Assembly: GCF_024808815.1 (NCBI RefSeq)
Contig: NZ_JANUCS010000001.1
Coordinates: 124,001 to 188,000, forward strand
Origin: Methanosalsum natronophilum
GTDB taxonomy: Archaea; Halobacteriota; Methanosarcinia; Methanosarcinales; Methanosarcinaceae
Direction: 5' to 3'
Length of the DNA: 64,000 bases
Each line of letters opens with the position of its first letter. Positions within the stretch are counted from its first letter, which is position 1. The notes beneath the pieces were generated by a model. It was given only the letters and a program-made list of their open reading frames with translations. It was not told the origin of the DNA and did not search any database. Shown piece after piece: positions 34,861-44,208 of this stretch. Both the position numbers and the translations under genes were made by a program.

Positions 34861-36627
34861 TCAAGATGTTGGGATTGTAAATGTGAATTTTGACCCTTTC
34901 TTTTCTTCACTTTCTACCCAAATTTCACCACCAAGACCTTCAATAATTCCACGAGCAATGGAGAGCCCAAGCCCAGTTCCACCAACTTTTCTAGTTGAGG
35001 TATGGTCCACTTGATAAAATTTCTCAAATATAGTATCAATCTTATCTTTTGGGATACCTATTCCATTATCAATGATATTTACTTTAATACAAGTGTCATT
35101 TACAGACATGACCTGAATATCTATGTGCCCTTTAACAGGTGTAAATTTTATTGCATTTGTTAATAGGTTGACAAAGACTTGTGTAAGTCTATCTTTATCA
35201 GATGCTATTTCTTTCTTATTTGTGTCAATATTTATATCTATACTAATATCTTTATCTTTTGCTAGTAAACTCACCTCACTCACGGATAAATCAATTAGCT
35301 CATTAATAGAGATTTTTTCTTTCTTGAAACGCATTCCATCTGAATCAAGCCTAGATACATCTAGTAAATCAGTAACCATACGGGTTTGTCGATCAACATT
35401 TCGAATAATTAATTCAAGCATTTCATTTTGAATATGTGATGGACAAGCATTATCTTTTAATAATTCACTGGATGTTCTAATCGCAGCTAAAGGTGTCCTG
35501 AGTTCATGTGAGACAATCGAGATAAAATCTGTTTTTGCCTTATCTAAATTTGTCAACCTTTCATTCGCATCTTTTAATTCTTGATTAGATTTTTGTAATG
35601 CTGTTGTTTTCTTTGTTATTTCTGCTTCAAGTTCATGGTTCCATCTAGATAAAATTAAGACTACAATTAACCCTATCAAAAGTATAATAGAACCCGTAAA
35701 TACAACAAAGTCTGCCTGCTTCTCATATACAGAACCTACCAAAGAATCAACGTCATCATAAGAGTTTTTTACTGCAAGTGACCATTTGTGATTTCCCCAA
35801 TTTACAGTAGAATATGAAACTATCTTGGATTCATATTTATTAGTCTCATGATCTAAATATGATATATAGATACCAGTACCATCTAACCCTTTTAATTGAT
35901 CTTCAAGTATATCTCTTAGACCAAAATTATCATCATCTACAATCTCAATGTAATTTAATCCAACTCTATCACGATATATACTATCATAAATAATATTTCC
36001 ATTCGAATCTATCAAATAAATATCACCAGCAATATCATGATCATTAAGAAATTTTTCAGTTGTATCATATATCTTAATAATACCAACAATAGTTCCCTTA
36101 AACTGATCATCCACATACACAGGAACCCAAACAAATGTGCCCATACCACCTTCCTGTAACTCTCTAGGGCCTGTTATGTAAGTATCTTTTGATTCTTTAA
36201 CGTGTTCAAATGCCCAGGATTGATTAAAATCATATAAATTATAACCAATTGGTGTATTTTTTTCAGGGTAGCCTATCACTATCGTTCCATTTACATCTAC
36301 AAATTGAAGTGCATAGTAATCATCAGAATATTCATATATAGTCTCAAAGTCAGACGAAAATGAGTTATAATCAAATGAGCTAGGATGACTATCTTTTACC
36401 TTGTGGTTAACTACAATCTCAAGCAAAAATATCTTTTCACTCAAATATTTTTCCAAACCTAATGATATATGTTTAGATAAAAGGAGTTGACGTTCCCTAT
36501 ATTGATCTTCAACAACTTCTTTCACCTCACGATTTGTGTCAATCCCATAAGAGATGATTGAAGCGATTAAGAGCATTGCTAAAACTGCAATAATTAAGTA
36601 GTTCCACGATGTCTTCTTTGAATCCAT
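34861..36627 (-). CDS. Membrane sensor histidine kinase with extracytoplasmic Cache-like domain
   Basis: This 588-residue kinase has a first membrane helix (about 10-30), an extracytoplasmic double-Cache-like sensor domain (about 40-300) and a second helix (about 307-328). A short coiled coil leads to the HisKA domain with the phospho-acceptor His in FISIVSHELRTPLAAIRTS. The HATPase domain follows, with N box NLLTNAIKFTP, G1 DNGIGIPKDKI and G2 GTGLGLSIARGI. The response regulator encoded 49 bases upstream on the same strand is its likely partner. The ligand is unknown. Confidence 0.9.
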   Translation of the reverse strand: MDSKKTSWNYLIIAVLAMLLIASIISYGIDTNREVKEVVEDQYRERQLLLSKHISLGLEKYLSEKIFLLEIVVNHKVKDSHPSSFDYNSFSSDFETIYEYSDDYYALQFVDVNGTIVIGYPEKNTPIGYNLYDFNQSWAFEHVKESKDTYITGPRELQEGGMGTFVWVPVYVDDQFKGTIVGIIKIYDTTEKFLNDHDIAGDIYLIDSNGNIIYDSIYRDRVGLNYIEIVDDDNFGLRDILEDQLKGLDGTGIYISYLDHETNKYESKIVSYSTVNWGNHKWSLAVKNSYDDVDSLVGSVYEKQADFVVFTGSIILLIGLIVVLILSRWNHELEAEITKKTTALQKSNQELKDANERLTNLDKAKTDFISIVSHELRTPLAAIRTSSELLKDNACPSHIQNEMLELIIRNVDRQTRMVTDLLDVSRLDSDGMRFKKEKISINELIDLSVSEVSLLAKDKDISIDINIDTNKKEIASDKDRLTQVFVNLLTNAIKFTPVKGHIDIQVMSVNDTCIKVNIIDNGIGIPKDKIDTIFEKFYQVDHTSTRKVGGTGLGLSIARGIIEGLGGEIWVESEEKKGSKFTFTIPTS

Positions 36628-36675
36628 TTCTCAACAACTAGCTATGCTCTTAAAAATAGTATTTTCCACACTTCA

Positions 36676-37185
36676 TCAAACATTAACTCTTCTCAATATC
36701 ATCTTTATTCGTGCTTTAAGTTCACTCAAATTAAAAGGTTTTGTTACATAGTCATCAGCACCAATCTCAATGCCATCGACTTTATCCTTAATCTCCCCTT
36801 TAGCTGTCAGCATTATTATTGGTATATGTCCATATAATGGATCTGTTTTAACCTTTTTGCATACATCAAATCCATCCATTTCAGGTAGCATCAAGTCTAA
36901 TAGAATTATATCCGGATTCTCTTTTCTTATGATTTCAAGTGCTTTTTTACCATCATTTGCTTCTATAACATTATAGCCATCAATTTCAAGAGCCCTTTTT
37001 GTTGTGAGCAGTGTATCCATCTCATCGTCAACTATCAAAATCTTTTCTCTTGTATCGCTTAGTTTATTTAGAACCTGATTTACTTGAGAATCGGGTATTT
37101 CAAGCTCTTGTGAGATAGAAATTGATGTAGAATCAGGATTCTGCGCCATGATATTTAATATTTTATTTTCTAATTCTTTATCCAT
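36676..37185 (-). CDS. Response regulator with N-terminal helix-turn-helix segment
   Basis: The protein is about 169 residues. Residues 1-48 look like a small winged-helix or helix-turn-helix piece (ILNIMAQNPDSTSISISQEL, then DSQVNQVLNKLSD). A complete receiver domain follows with acidic pair DDE, phospho-acceptor Asp in IILLDLMLPEMDG, Thr in MLTAKG and Lys in YVTKPFNLSEL. The DNA-binding-like part in front of the receiver is the reverse of the usual bacterial order. ATG 37185 is chosen over the GTG three codons earlier. Co-directional with the Cache kinase. Confidence 0.85.
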   Translation of the reverse strand: MDKELENKILNIMAQNPDSTSISISQELEIPDSQVNQVLNKLSDTREKILIVDDEMDTLLTTKRALEIDGYNVIEANDGKKALEIIRKENPDIILLDLMLPEMDGFDVCKKVKTDPLYGHIPIIMLTAKGEIKDKVDGIEIGADDYVTKPFNLSELKARIKMILRRVNV

Positions 37186-37330
37186 AAAAATCACAATCTA
37201 ATTGTATGAAAGTTTTTATTTACCTTAAAGGAATTAAGGTATTAAATAGATAAACTTTACTACAAATAGTGAAGTTTTCTATTTGAAAGAAATGTTTATA
37301 TTTGATTAAACATATCAATTTGTCGATATA

Positions 37331-37618
37331 ATGGATATGGTACAACAAGTATTTGGTAAAAATGCTCAAATGACAGTTCTTCGTAATTTGATAGAGCATC
37401 GTGAAGAGGCAACATATCTATCTGGAATTGCTCATGAGACTGGGCTGTCACATTCAAGTGTCGCAAGAGTGATAGAACCCCTTGTTGAAGCTGGTATTGT
37501 AATTGAGCGACCCTTAGGTAAACAAATAAGAACATTTAAACTTAACATGGACAATGAACTTACTAGACTAATTGTTGATTTTTATTTAGAGTTTAATGAA
37601 GTTGCTAAAGACAACTAA
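37331..37618 (+). CDS. Small winged-helix transcription regulator
   Basis: This 95-residue protein is a single winged-helix domain: MVQQVFGKNAQMTVLRNLIE, recognition region ETGLSHSSVARVIEPLVEAG and wing VIERPLGKQIRTFKLN. A short acidic tail follows. It reads divergently from the response regulator. In the 145-base gap, CAAATAG (37263-37269) and CTATTTG (37279-37285) form an inverted repeat upstream of a TATA-like TTTATATTT (37293-37301), a possible operator. Targets are unknown. Confidence 0.78.
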   Translation: MDMVQQVFGKNAQMTVLRNLIEHREEATYLSGIAHETGLSHSSVARVIEPLVEAGIVIERPLGKQIRTFKLNMDNELTRLIVDFYLEFNEVAKDN

Positions 37619-37626
37619 TAACAAAT

Positions 37627-37660
37627 TCTCTAGAGGCATTAAAAGCACCACATCTAGAGA
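37627..37660. terminator. Hairpin between convergent regulator and enolase genes
   Basis: TCTCTAGA (37627-37634) and TCTAGAGA (37653-37660) form a perfect eight-base-pair stem with an 18-base loop, inside the 88-base gap between two convergent stops. Position and symmetry suggest a two-way transcription end or mRNA 3' structure. No strong T tract follows on either strand. Confidence 0.4.
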
Positions 37661-37706
37661 GAATAATAAAAAATAATTCATTTTAATTTAAAAGGATTAA
37701 AAAAGG

Positions 37707-38996
37707 TTAAAGTTGTACATATTGAGCAGCTTCACCTAGGTCTTCTTCAATCCTTAATAGTTGGTTATATTTAGCTGTTCTTTCACTGCGAGCCGGTGCA
37801 CCAGTCTTTATCAACTCGGCTCCAAGTGCAACTGCTATGTCAGCAATCGTAGTATCTTCGGTTTCAGCCGATCTATGACTAACAACAACACTATAGCCAC
37901 TACGTTGAGCTAACAAAGCAGCGTCGAAAGCTTCCGACAATGTCCCTATTTGATTTACCTTTAACAGTAATGAGTTTGCTGCTCCCAGTTCCAAGCCCCT
38001 TGAAAGTCTATCAACGTTTGTAACAAAAAGATCGTCACCCACAATCAATGTTTCCCAAGCTTCAGAAGTTAATGTTGCAAAATCTTCAAATGCCTCTTCA
38101 TAGAATGGGTCTTCTATAAGAATTATTGGATAGGTGTTGATTAACTCTAGGTAAAAATCAGTTAATTCCCCTGAACTCATCTTTTTACCATCTATAAGAT
38201 AGTGACTGCCATCATAGAATTCTGAAGCTGCGGCATCAAGTCCTATTGTAATATCTGATTGAGAGTACCCTGCATTATCAACAGCCTGTAGTAAAGCATC
38301 TAAAGCATCTACAGTTAAGCTAATTGGTGGTGCAAATCCACCTTCAAATCCAACATTAGTAGAAGCACGTCCATATTTCTCAATTAAAACCTTCTCAAGT
38401 TCATGATATGTTTCAGCACCCATCCTTAATGCTTCTGCGTAATTTTCAGCACCTTTCGGTTGGATCATGAATTCTTGGATTGCAAGATCATTACCCGCAT
38501 GTTGACCACCATTGAGAACATTCATTGTAGGGACTGGGAGCATAAAAGAATTAGAGCCACCAAGATACCTGTATAAGGGCATATCTAGAGAATCGGAAGC
38601 TGCTTTTGCTACTGCAAGAGATACTCCTAAAATCGCATTAGCACCCAAGTTCATCTTATTTTCAGTGCCGTCCATTGCAATCATCATTTCATCTATCTCT
38701 CGTTGATCTCTTACATCCATTCCAACTAATTCCGTTTCAATAAGAGTGTTTATATTATTAATAGCATCTAAAACGCCTTTTCCACCATACCTCTCATCAT
38801 TATCACGTAGTTCAAGGGCTTCATTAGTACCAGTTGATGCCCCAGATGGAACACTAGCACGACCAAATCCAGAATAAGAGCTATCGCTACCAGCATAAAC
38901 ATCTACTTCAATTGTAGGATAACCTCTTGAATCTAATATTTCTCTTGCATAGACCTTTTCTATTCGATATTTATTTTCTTTACCTACATAGGACAT
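37707..38996 (-). CDS. eno: Enolase
   Basis: The 429-residue phosphopyruvate hydratase interconverts 2-phosphoglycerate and phosphoenolpyruvate in glycolysis and gluconeogenesis. N-terminal IEKVYAREILDSRGYPTIEVDV and SVPSGASTG, metal ligands in IGLDAAASEFYD, ILIEDPFYEEAFE and VGDDLFVTN, the catalytic Lys in LLLKVNQIGTLSEA, and the signature SHRSAETEDTTIADIAVAL are all present. Length and motifs are complete. It is a single-gene unit between two intergenic regions. Confidence 0.97.
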   Translation of the reverse strand: MSYVGKENKYRIEKVYAREILDSRGYPTIEVDVYAGSDSSYSGFGRASVPSGASTGTNEALELRDNDERYGGKGVLDAINNINTLIETELVGMDVRDQREIDEMMIAMDGTENKMNLGANAILGVSLAVAKAASDSLDMPLYRYLGGSNSFMLPVPTMNVLNGGQHAGNDLAIQEFMIQPKGAENYAEALRMGAETYHELEKVLIEKYGRASTNVGFEGGFAPPISLTVDALDALLQAVDNAGYSQSDITIGLDAAASEFYDGSHYLIDGKKMSSGELTDFYLELINTYPIILIEDPFYEEAFEDFATLTSEAWETLIVGDDLFVTNVDRLSRGLELGAANSLLLKVNQIGTLSEAFDAALLAQRSGYSVVVSHRSAETEDTTIADIAVALGAELIKTGAPARSERTAKYNQLLRIEEDLGEAAQYVQL

Positions 38997-39241
38997 TACA
39001 TTCCACCACTTGAAAATTAGTTGTATTTAAGAGATTTAGCATAATTAAAACTCACAAAAATGAGTTTTGTTACATGTTTCTATATTGATATCAGATATAA
39101 GTAGAATCTTATAAAATCTGCTTTCTAAAAGGCAGAGTCACAATATCTCTACTTAATCTATGTATTTAGAATATATATATCATACTCATTAATATTCTAA
39201 AATTAAACTATTTCATGTATAGGAGACATATCTACTAATAA

Positions 39242-39694
39242 TTAACTATTTTCTGATCTAGGAAACGTGATTGGTGAAAATCCTTTAGTTTCATCTTTAA
39301 TTCTTTGAATGTCACCTATATCAAGTTCAATTATCAAAATTTCCACTGTCATAAAAGTATGAGCTTTGTCTCTAATACACCCCACTTTGATATCTTCACC
39401 GTTACCAATAGCTGCATGCAAATGGATCTTAGGTGAATTGTCTTCAAAGAAAATGTTTCCTATTCCTAATATCTCACCTACCTCATTAAAGTCTGTTACA
39501 TTTACTTGTGGAGGTATTATTGGTGCTTTTGGCCCAGTTACAAGGGAAATATCTTCAGATGCACCAAGTAATATCATGAAGCCAGATCTGATCTGTTCCT
39601 GTACTGCTAATTTTTCAATTTCATGAATGAGATTATCACCATGATCCATACGTACTGTGAAAATTCTATTGATTGATGTTTTATAATATTGCAT
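39242..39694 (-). CDS. PPC-domain (DUF296) protein
   Basis: This 150-residue protein is a single PPC domain, known from plant AT-hook proteins and free-standing prokaryotic relatives. FTVRMDHGDNLIHEIEKLA, the GSGFMILLGA-like strand and the HLHAAIGNGEDIKVG motif with conserved His residues define it. Prokaryotic forms are trimers, and some bind metal; DNA binding is not established. ATG 39694 is used because GGAG lies nine bases upstream; the frame is open to a TTG five codons earlier. Confidence 0.78.
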   Translation of the reverse strand: MQYYKTSINRIFTVRMDHGDNLIHEIEKLAVQEQIRSGFMILLGASEDISLVTGPKAPIIPPQVNVTDFNEVGEILGIGNIFFEDNSPKIHLHAAIGNGEDIKVGCIRDKAHTFMTVEILIIELDIGDIQRIKDETKGFSPITFPRSENS

Positions 39695-39878
39695 TATTTT
39701 TTGCTCCAATAGGGTATGATCTTTTTATTGATTAACATAATTACCAGAATCTAAAAATTAAAATAAGCTATGTGACATTTCCTTAACAAGGAAAAGATTT
39801 AAACGTACTTTTATCTGATTATATTAAAATTAATTATTATACTTATTGATTAAAAAACATTACTAGTGTGGTAAACTA

Positions 39879-42608
39879 ATGAACTTAAAACCAAGTTACA
39901 TATTAATTGCATTAATAGCAATTATTTTTGGAATTGGACCACTTATTGGGTTGTATACCGAATATCTCTGGTTCGATATGACAGGATATTTATCTGTCTT
40001 CACAACAATAATTACATGGCGTATATTCCTATTCGTAGTAGGATTTATTCTAATATTTGGCTTTATATACGCTAACATATCCGTTGCTAATAAGAAGATC
40101 AGAGATATCCTAGGTACTGATAATGAAAAAAGAACAGATATTGATGGATTTATAATTCCAGGTGCATTGCTGATTTCATTCGTATTTGCATTATCCTTAA
40201 GTGGACAATGGGAAACTATTCTATTGTTTTTAAATATGGTCCCTACAGGATTAGAAGATCCTATATTCAATCAAGATATATCTTTTTACTTGTTCCAACT
40301 ACCTCTTCTCGAATATATTAGGAATATTTTGTTCTCTTTAACAATTTTCGTTTTAATCTTTGTTGGACTGATTTATTTATATAAACTTGAGGATATTTTA
40401 GCTCCACAATATTCTATTGAAAGTGATAACGAGTTCCAGGTTCCTAAAAGTGATATCGCTGAAAGCATCTCCAAGATACCTACAGGGGTAATAGCACACA
40501 TATCAATACTGTTTGGTTTCTTACTTTTGATTGTAGCATTCACTTTTTACCTAAATAGATTTGATATATTATTCACCCAAAATGGTGTTGTAGCTGGGGC
40601 AGGATATACTGATGTTAATGTAACATTACCTTTACTAACAATAACTGCAATTCTATGTGCGGTAGTTGCTGCTGCTATTATAGCTAATGTCAGATCAGCG
40701 AATCTCAAAATACCATTGATTGGATTAACAGTTGTTGTAATTTTAATCTTATTAACATCTTTTGTACCTTCAGCTTATCAACAGTTCGTAGTAGAGCCCA
40801 CCGAGCTGCAGTTAGAAGAGCCTTATTTAGAACATAATATAGAATTTACCAGGCAAGGTTTCGGTATTTCTGATGTCAAAATTAAACCCTTTGATTATGA
40901 TACAGAATTATCTCACTCAACTGTTGAAAATAATCAAGATATAATTTCCACGCTGAGAGTATGGGATCCTAGGGCCTTAATGAGCACATATAGACAAACT
41001 CAACAAATCAGAACATACTATGAATTCAATGATGTGGATACTGATAGATATCATATCGATGACGAATACAGGCAATTTATGATATCTGTAAGAGAAATGG
41101 ATATCACAGAGCTTGATCCTTCAGCCCGAACATGGGTCAATGAAAGACTTGTATATACTCACGGGTATGGGGCTGTTATGAGTGACGTTTCAGCTAAAAC
41201 AAACGATGGTAGACCCGTCCTCTCACTTCAGGACATACCTCCAAGAGGCGAATTTGAATTAACTAACCCTAGAATATATTATGGTGAACTGACACGTGAC
41301 TATAAGATAGTTAACACAGATAGAGAAGAGCTAGACTACCCTCGGGCTGAAGGGAACGTGTTCTATCAATATACAGGTACTGGTGGTGTTCAACTAGATT
41401 CTATATCAAAAAGACTAGCATATATGTTAAGATTTGGTGATGTTAACTTTGTATTAAGCCAATATATTAATGATGATAGTAGAGTGATTTACGATCATGA
41501 GATTAGAGATAGAGCATCTAAAATTGCACCATTTTTGATATATGATAATGATCCATATCCAGTGATACATGAAGGTAGGATTGTGTGGATCATAGATGCA
41601 TATACAATATCTGAAAAGTATCCTTACTCTCAAAGATATCGAACTGGTGCTGGAGATATCAATTATATCAGAAATTCTGTGAAAGTTGTAGTTGATGCAT
41701 ATGAGGGCAGTGTTGACTATTATGTAATGGACGAAGAGCCTTTAATTGATACATACTCTAAGATCTTCCCTGACCTCTTCAAACCATACGAAGATATGCC
41801 GGAAGGGCTAAAAGATCACATAAGGTATCCTAGTGAATTCTTTAATGTTCAAATGGATATGTATCGAATATATCATATGACAGACGTAGAAACTTTTTAT
41901 AATAGAGAAGATGCCTGGCAGGCTCCAAGAGAATATTATAGAGGTACTACAGTTCCAATGGAGCCGTATTATATTATAACTCGGCTACCTGAAGAAAATG
42001 AACTTGAATATATTTTGATGCAACCATTTACTCCAAGAAATCGACAGAATATGATAGCTTGGATTGCTGCACGATGTGACGAACCTAATTATGGTCAACT
42101 TGTTCAGTACGAATTTCCAAAAGATAGGTTGATATATGGACCAAACCAGATTGAAGCTAGAATTGACCAGGATCCCGTAATATCAGAATTATTCACATTA
42201 TGGGGACAGCAAGGGTCCAGTGTGATAAGAGGAAATATGCTAGTAGTACCTTTAGAAAATTCAGTTCTGTATGTAGAACCTGTGTTTATAAGTGCAGATG
42301 AAGGTGAAATTCCTGAACTGAGAAGGATCATAGTTTCAACGGGTGAGAATTTGTACATGGGTCTTGATATAGAGACTGCAATAAATGTACTCCTAGGAGA
42401 AGAAATAGTTGATGAAGATGGAGAAGGTGTCCCTATACCACAGGATGCTAGGGAATTAGCACAACAAGCGATGGAACATTATAATCGTGCTCAAGAACAT
42501 CTTAGTGAAGGTGATTGGAGTGGATACGGAGAAGAAATGGATAATGTTAGAGACATACTTGAACAAATCTCTCAATTAATTCCACAAACAGATGTTGAAA
42601 TGGTTTAA
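39879..42608 (+). CDS. UPF0182 family large membrane protein
   Basis: This 909-residue protein has about seven transmembrane helices in residues 5-305 and a large extracytoplasmic part (about 310-820) containing the family blocks NIEFTRQGFGISDVK, LMSTYRQTQQIRTYYEF and HGYGAVMSDV. The C-terminal 80 residues are acidic and helical. UPF0182 (COG1615) occurs in methanogens, cyanobacteria and actinobacteria; no biochemical function is known. It has its own TATA-like signal (TTTAAA near 39798) and a downstream hairpin, so it is probably transcribed alone. Confidence 0.92.
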   Translation: MNLKPSYILIALIAIIFGIGPLIGLYTEYLWFDMTGYLSVFTTIITWRIFLFVVGFILIFGFIYANISVANKKIRDILGTDNEKRTDIDGFIIPGALLISFVFALSLSGQWETILLFLNMVPTGLEDPIFNQDISFYLFQLPLLEYIRNILFSLTIFVLIFVGLIYLYKLEDILAPQYSIESDNEFQVPKSDIAESISKIPTGVIAHISILFGFLLLIVAFTFYLNRFDILFTQNGVVAGAGYTDVNVTLPLLTITAILCAVVAAAIIANVRSANLKIPLIGLTVVVILILLTSFVPSAYQQFVVEPTELQLEEPYLEHNIEFTRQGFGISDVKIKPFDYDTELSHSTVENNQDIISTLRVWDPRALMSTYRQTQQIRTYYEFNDVDTDRYHIDDEYRQFMISVREMDITELDPSARTWVNERLVYTHGYGAVMSDVSAKTNDGRPVLSLQDIPPRGEFELTNPRIYYGELTRDYKIVNTDREELDYPRAEGNVFYQYTGTGGVQLDSISKRLAYMLRFGDVNFVLSQYINDDSRVIYDHEIRDRASKIAPFLIYDNDPYPVIHEGRIVWIIDAYTISEKYPYSQRYRTGAGDINYIRNSVKVVVDAYEGSVDYYVMDEEPLIDTYSKIFPDLFKPYEDMPEGLKDHIRYPSEFFNVQMDMYRIYHMTDVETFYNREDAWQAPREYYRGTTVPMEPYYIITRLPEENELEYILMQPFTPRNRQNMIAWIAARCDEPNYGQLVQYEFPKDRLIYGPNQIEARIDQDPVISELFTLWGQQGSSVIRGNMLVVPLENSVLYVEPVFISADEGEIPELRRIIVSTGENLYMGLDIETAINVLLGEEIVDEDGEGVPIPQDARELAQQAMEHYNRAQEHLSEGDWSGYGEEMDNVRDILEQISQLIPQTDVEMV

Positions 42609-42621
42609 AGTGTGCACAACC

Positions 42622-42653
42622 ACCACGGTCTTATTTAAATTAAAGGTCGTGGT
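42622..42653 (+). terminator. Terminator-like hairpin after the UPF0182 gene
   Basis: ACCACGGTCTT (42622-42632) pairs with AAGGTCGTGGT (42643-42653) in an 11-pair stem with two G-T pairs and a ten-base loop. It is followed by the pyrimidine-rich run TCTCTTTCTTTTTC on the plus strand. It lies 13 bases after the UPF0182 stop. The remaining 300 bases up to the next hairpin hold no gene that I can see. Confidence 0.6.
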
Positions 42654-42965
42654 TCTCTTTCTTTTTCAATTTAAATTTTTATGATTTAAGGCGTTTGTAT
42701 CTTATTCTTAAGTATTATAGAATATACAAACTTTGATTCTATAGCTGTTTTTGTGTTGTATTTAAATCTGGCTTAAATAAAATAAAAAATGTGATGTTAT
42801 CAGTTTATTCAGAGGTAAATTACATATATTCTTACCTTAGCATGTTTATGACTCAATTTTATATATGAATAATATATAAATGTGAAATATAGAGATTTCA
42901 AGAAGAAGTGTTACAGTTCAGAATCAATTTGAAATTTACTGATTATATCAAAAAAGGATACTAAT

Positions 42966-43003
42966 ATAGCAAATTAAAGCCCCAATGGACACTAATTTGC
43001 TAT
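42966..43003 (-). terminator. Hairpin downstream of the CetZ gene
   Basis: ATAGCAAATTA (42966-42976) and TAATTTGCTAT (42993-43003) form a perfect 11-base-pair stem with a 16-base loop. It begins 26 bases after the CetZ stop on the minus strand. It is probably the 3' end of the CetZ transcript. Confidence 0.5.
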
Positions 43004-43029
43004 AAGGGTTATAAGGTATTGTAAGGTAC

Positions 43030-44136
43030 TCAATAAGATGGTTCATATCCATCTATTTGGGAAAAAGCTTTATCCATATCTTTTTGAGATTCTACCCGCG
43101 ATTTCTTTTCCCGTTCAATATTGATTGCTTCTACAGCAGCTGAATACAACCGCTCTAATTCTGAAGCTGATTCTAATGTTAAAACAACAAGAACTTGGGG
43201 ATATTCACCATCTCTTACAACAATTCCTTTGAACACATGACCTATTGAAGATGAAAGTTTCTCTACCTCTTGAGATATCTCATCAATATCTAAGTACTTT
43301 CTATCTCCTTTTATTATGATCATTGCTCTACTAGCCTCTTCATAAACATTTGTAGAAAAAAGTAGGCCCTGTGATGATAGTGCACGTTGAATTACATTAA
43401 TTACCGGAACTTCTTGGTCTGCTTGGTAAAATCCAATAGTAGCAAGGCCCGCACCACCACTCATTACCGTCTTGAAATCTCCTAGATCAGTTACCATCAT
43501 CATCTCACTATCGAGTGAGTCAAGTAAGAACAGCATGCGCTTAGCTATCATTGTATTAATACCATCATAGGCTGTTTTAACGTCACCACCCATTTGTTTT
43601 AAAAATTGATTGTCTGCAAGAATTATACCATCAGAACCACTCTCTCTTATTTCCCGCAATGAAAAGGCTGAATTCTGTAAATAAAGGGTTCCTTCTTCCC
43701 TAAATGGAAGTACTACTACTGAATAAACAGGGAAATCATATCGGTCTTTAAGTTCCTTTATGATTAATGGGCTAAATGAGGAACCTGTACCTCCAGATGC
43801 TGATGTCAAAACAAATGCAATATCAAATCGCCCTCTTTTTTCGATATTGCGCATTATATGTTCTTTATTGGATTCAAATACTTTCTTCCCAAGATTCCTA
43901 TTAGCACCTACTCCATGAAGATGTGGGATATGTATCCTATCTTTTGCCTTCGTGAACTGCATTTCTTTTAAGTCATTTATAGCAGTGTTCACAGCAATAG
44001 TCTCTACATTACTTTTGAACTTTTGTTTTCCAAATATTTTGGCATATTTACTGCCAGTGCCAAATGCTTCCCGATTAATTGCATCAAGTATACGGTTTCC
44101 ACATTGGCCATTTCCTATAACTAAAACGTTAAGCAA
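43030..44136 (-). CDS. cetZ: CetZ-type tubulin/FtsZ superfamily protein
   Basis: This 368-residue GTPase has nucleotide loop T1 in VIGNGQCGNRILDAI (residues 5-19), the tubulin signature SASGGTGSSFSPL near residue 115, and an NxxxD/T7-like region around AYDGINTMIAKR. The long N-terminal segment after T1 and the GQCGNR form fit CetZ rather than FtsZ. CetZ proteins control cell shape and motility in haloarchaea. A charged C-terminal tail (about 340-368) is present. FtsZ itself is not in this window. Cellular role in a methanogen is inferred only. Confidence 0.85.
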   Translation of the reverse strand: MLNVLVIGNGQCGNRILDAINREAFGTGSKYAKIFGKQKFKSNVETIAVNTAINDLKEMQFTKAKDRIHIPHLHGVGANRNLGKKVFESNKEHIMRNIEKRGRFDIAFVLTSASGGTGSSFSPLIIKELKDRYDFPVYSVVVLPFREEGTLYLQNSAFSLREIRESGSDGIILADNQFLKQMGGDVKTAYDGINTMIAKRMLFLLDSLDSEMMMVTDLGDFKTVMSGGAGLATIGFYQADQEVPVINVIQRALSSQGLLFSTNVYEEASRAMIIIKGDRKYLDIDEISQEVEKLSSSIGHVFKGIVVRDGEYPQVLVVLTLESASELERLYSAAVEAINIEREKKSRVESQKDMDKAFSQIDGYEPSY

Positions 44137-44208
44137 AAAATTCCTCCATCGATAAAAGTATAATGATATAGGGAAAGTATATCAATATTTGTTTATGTAC
44201 CTTTAAGT

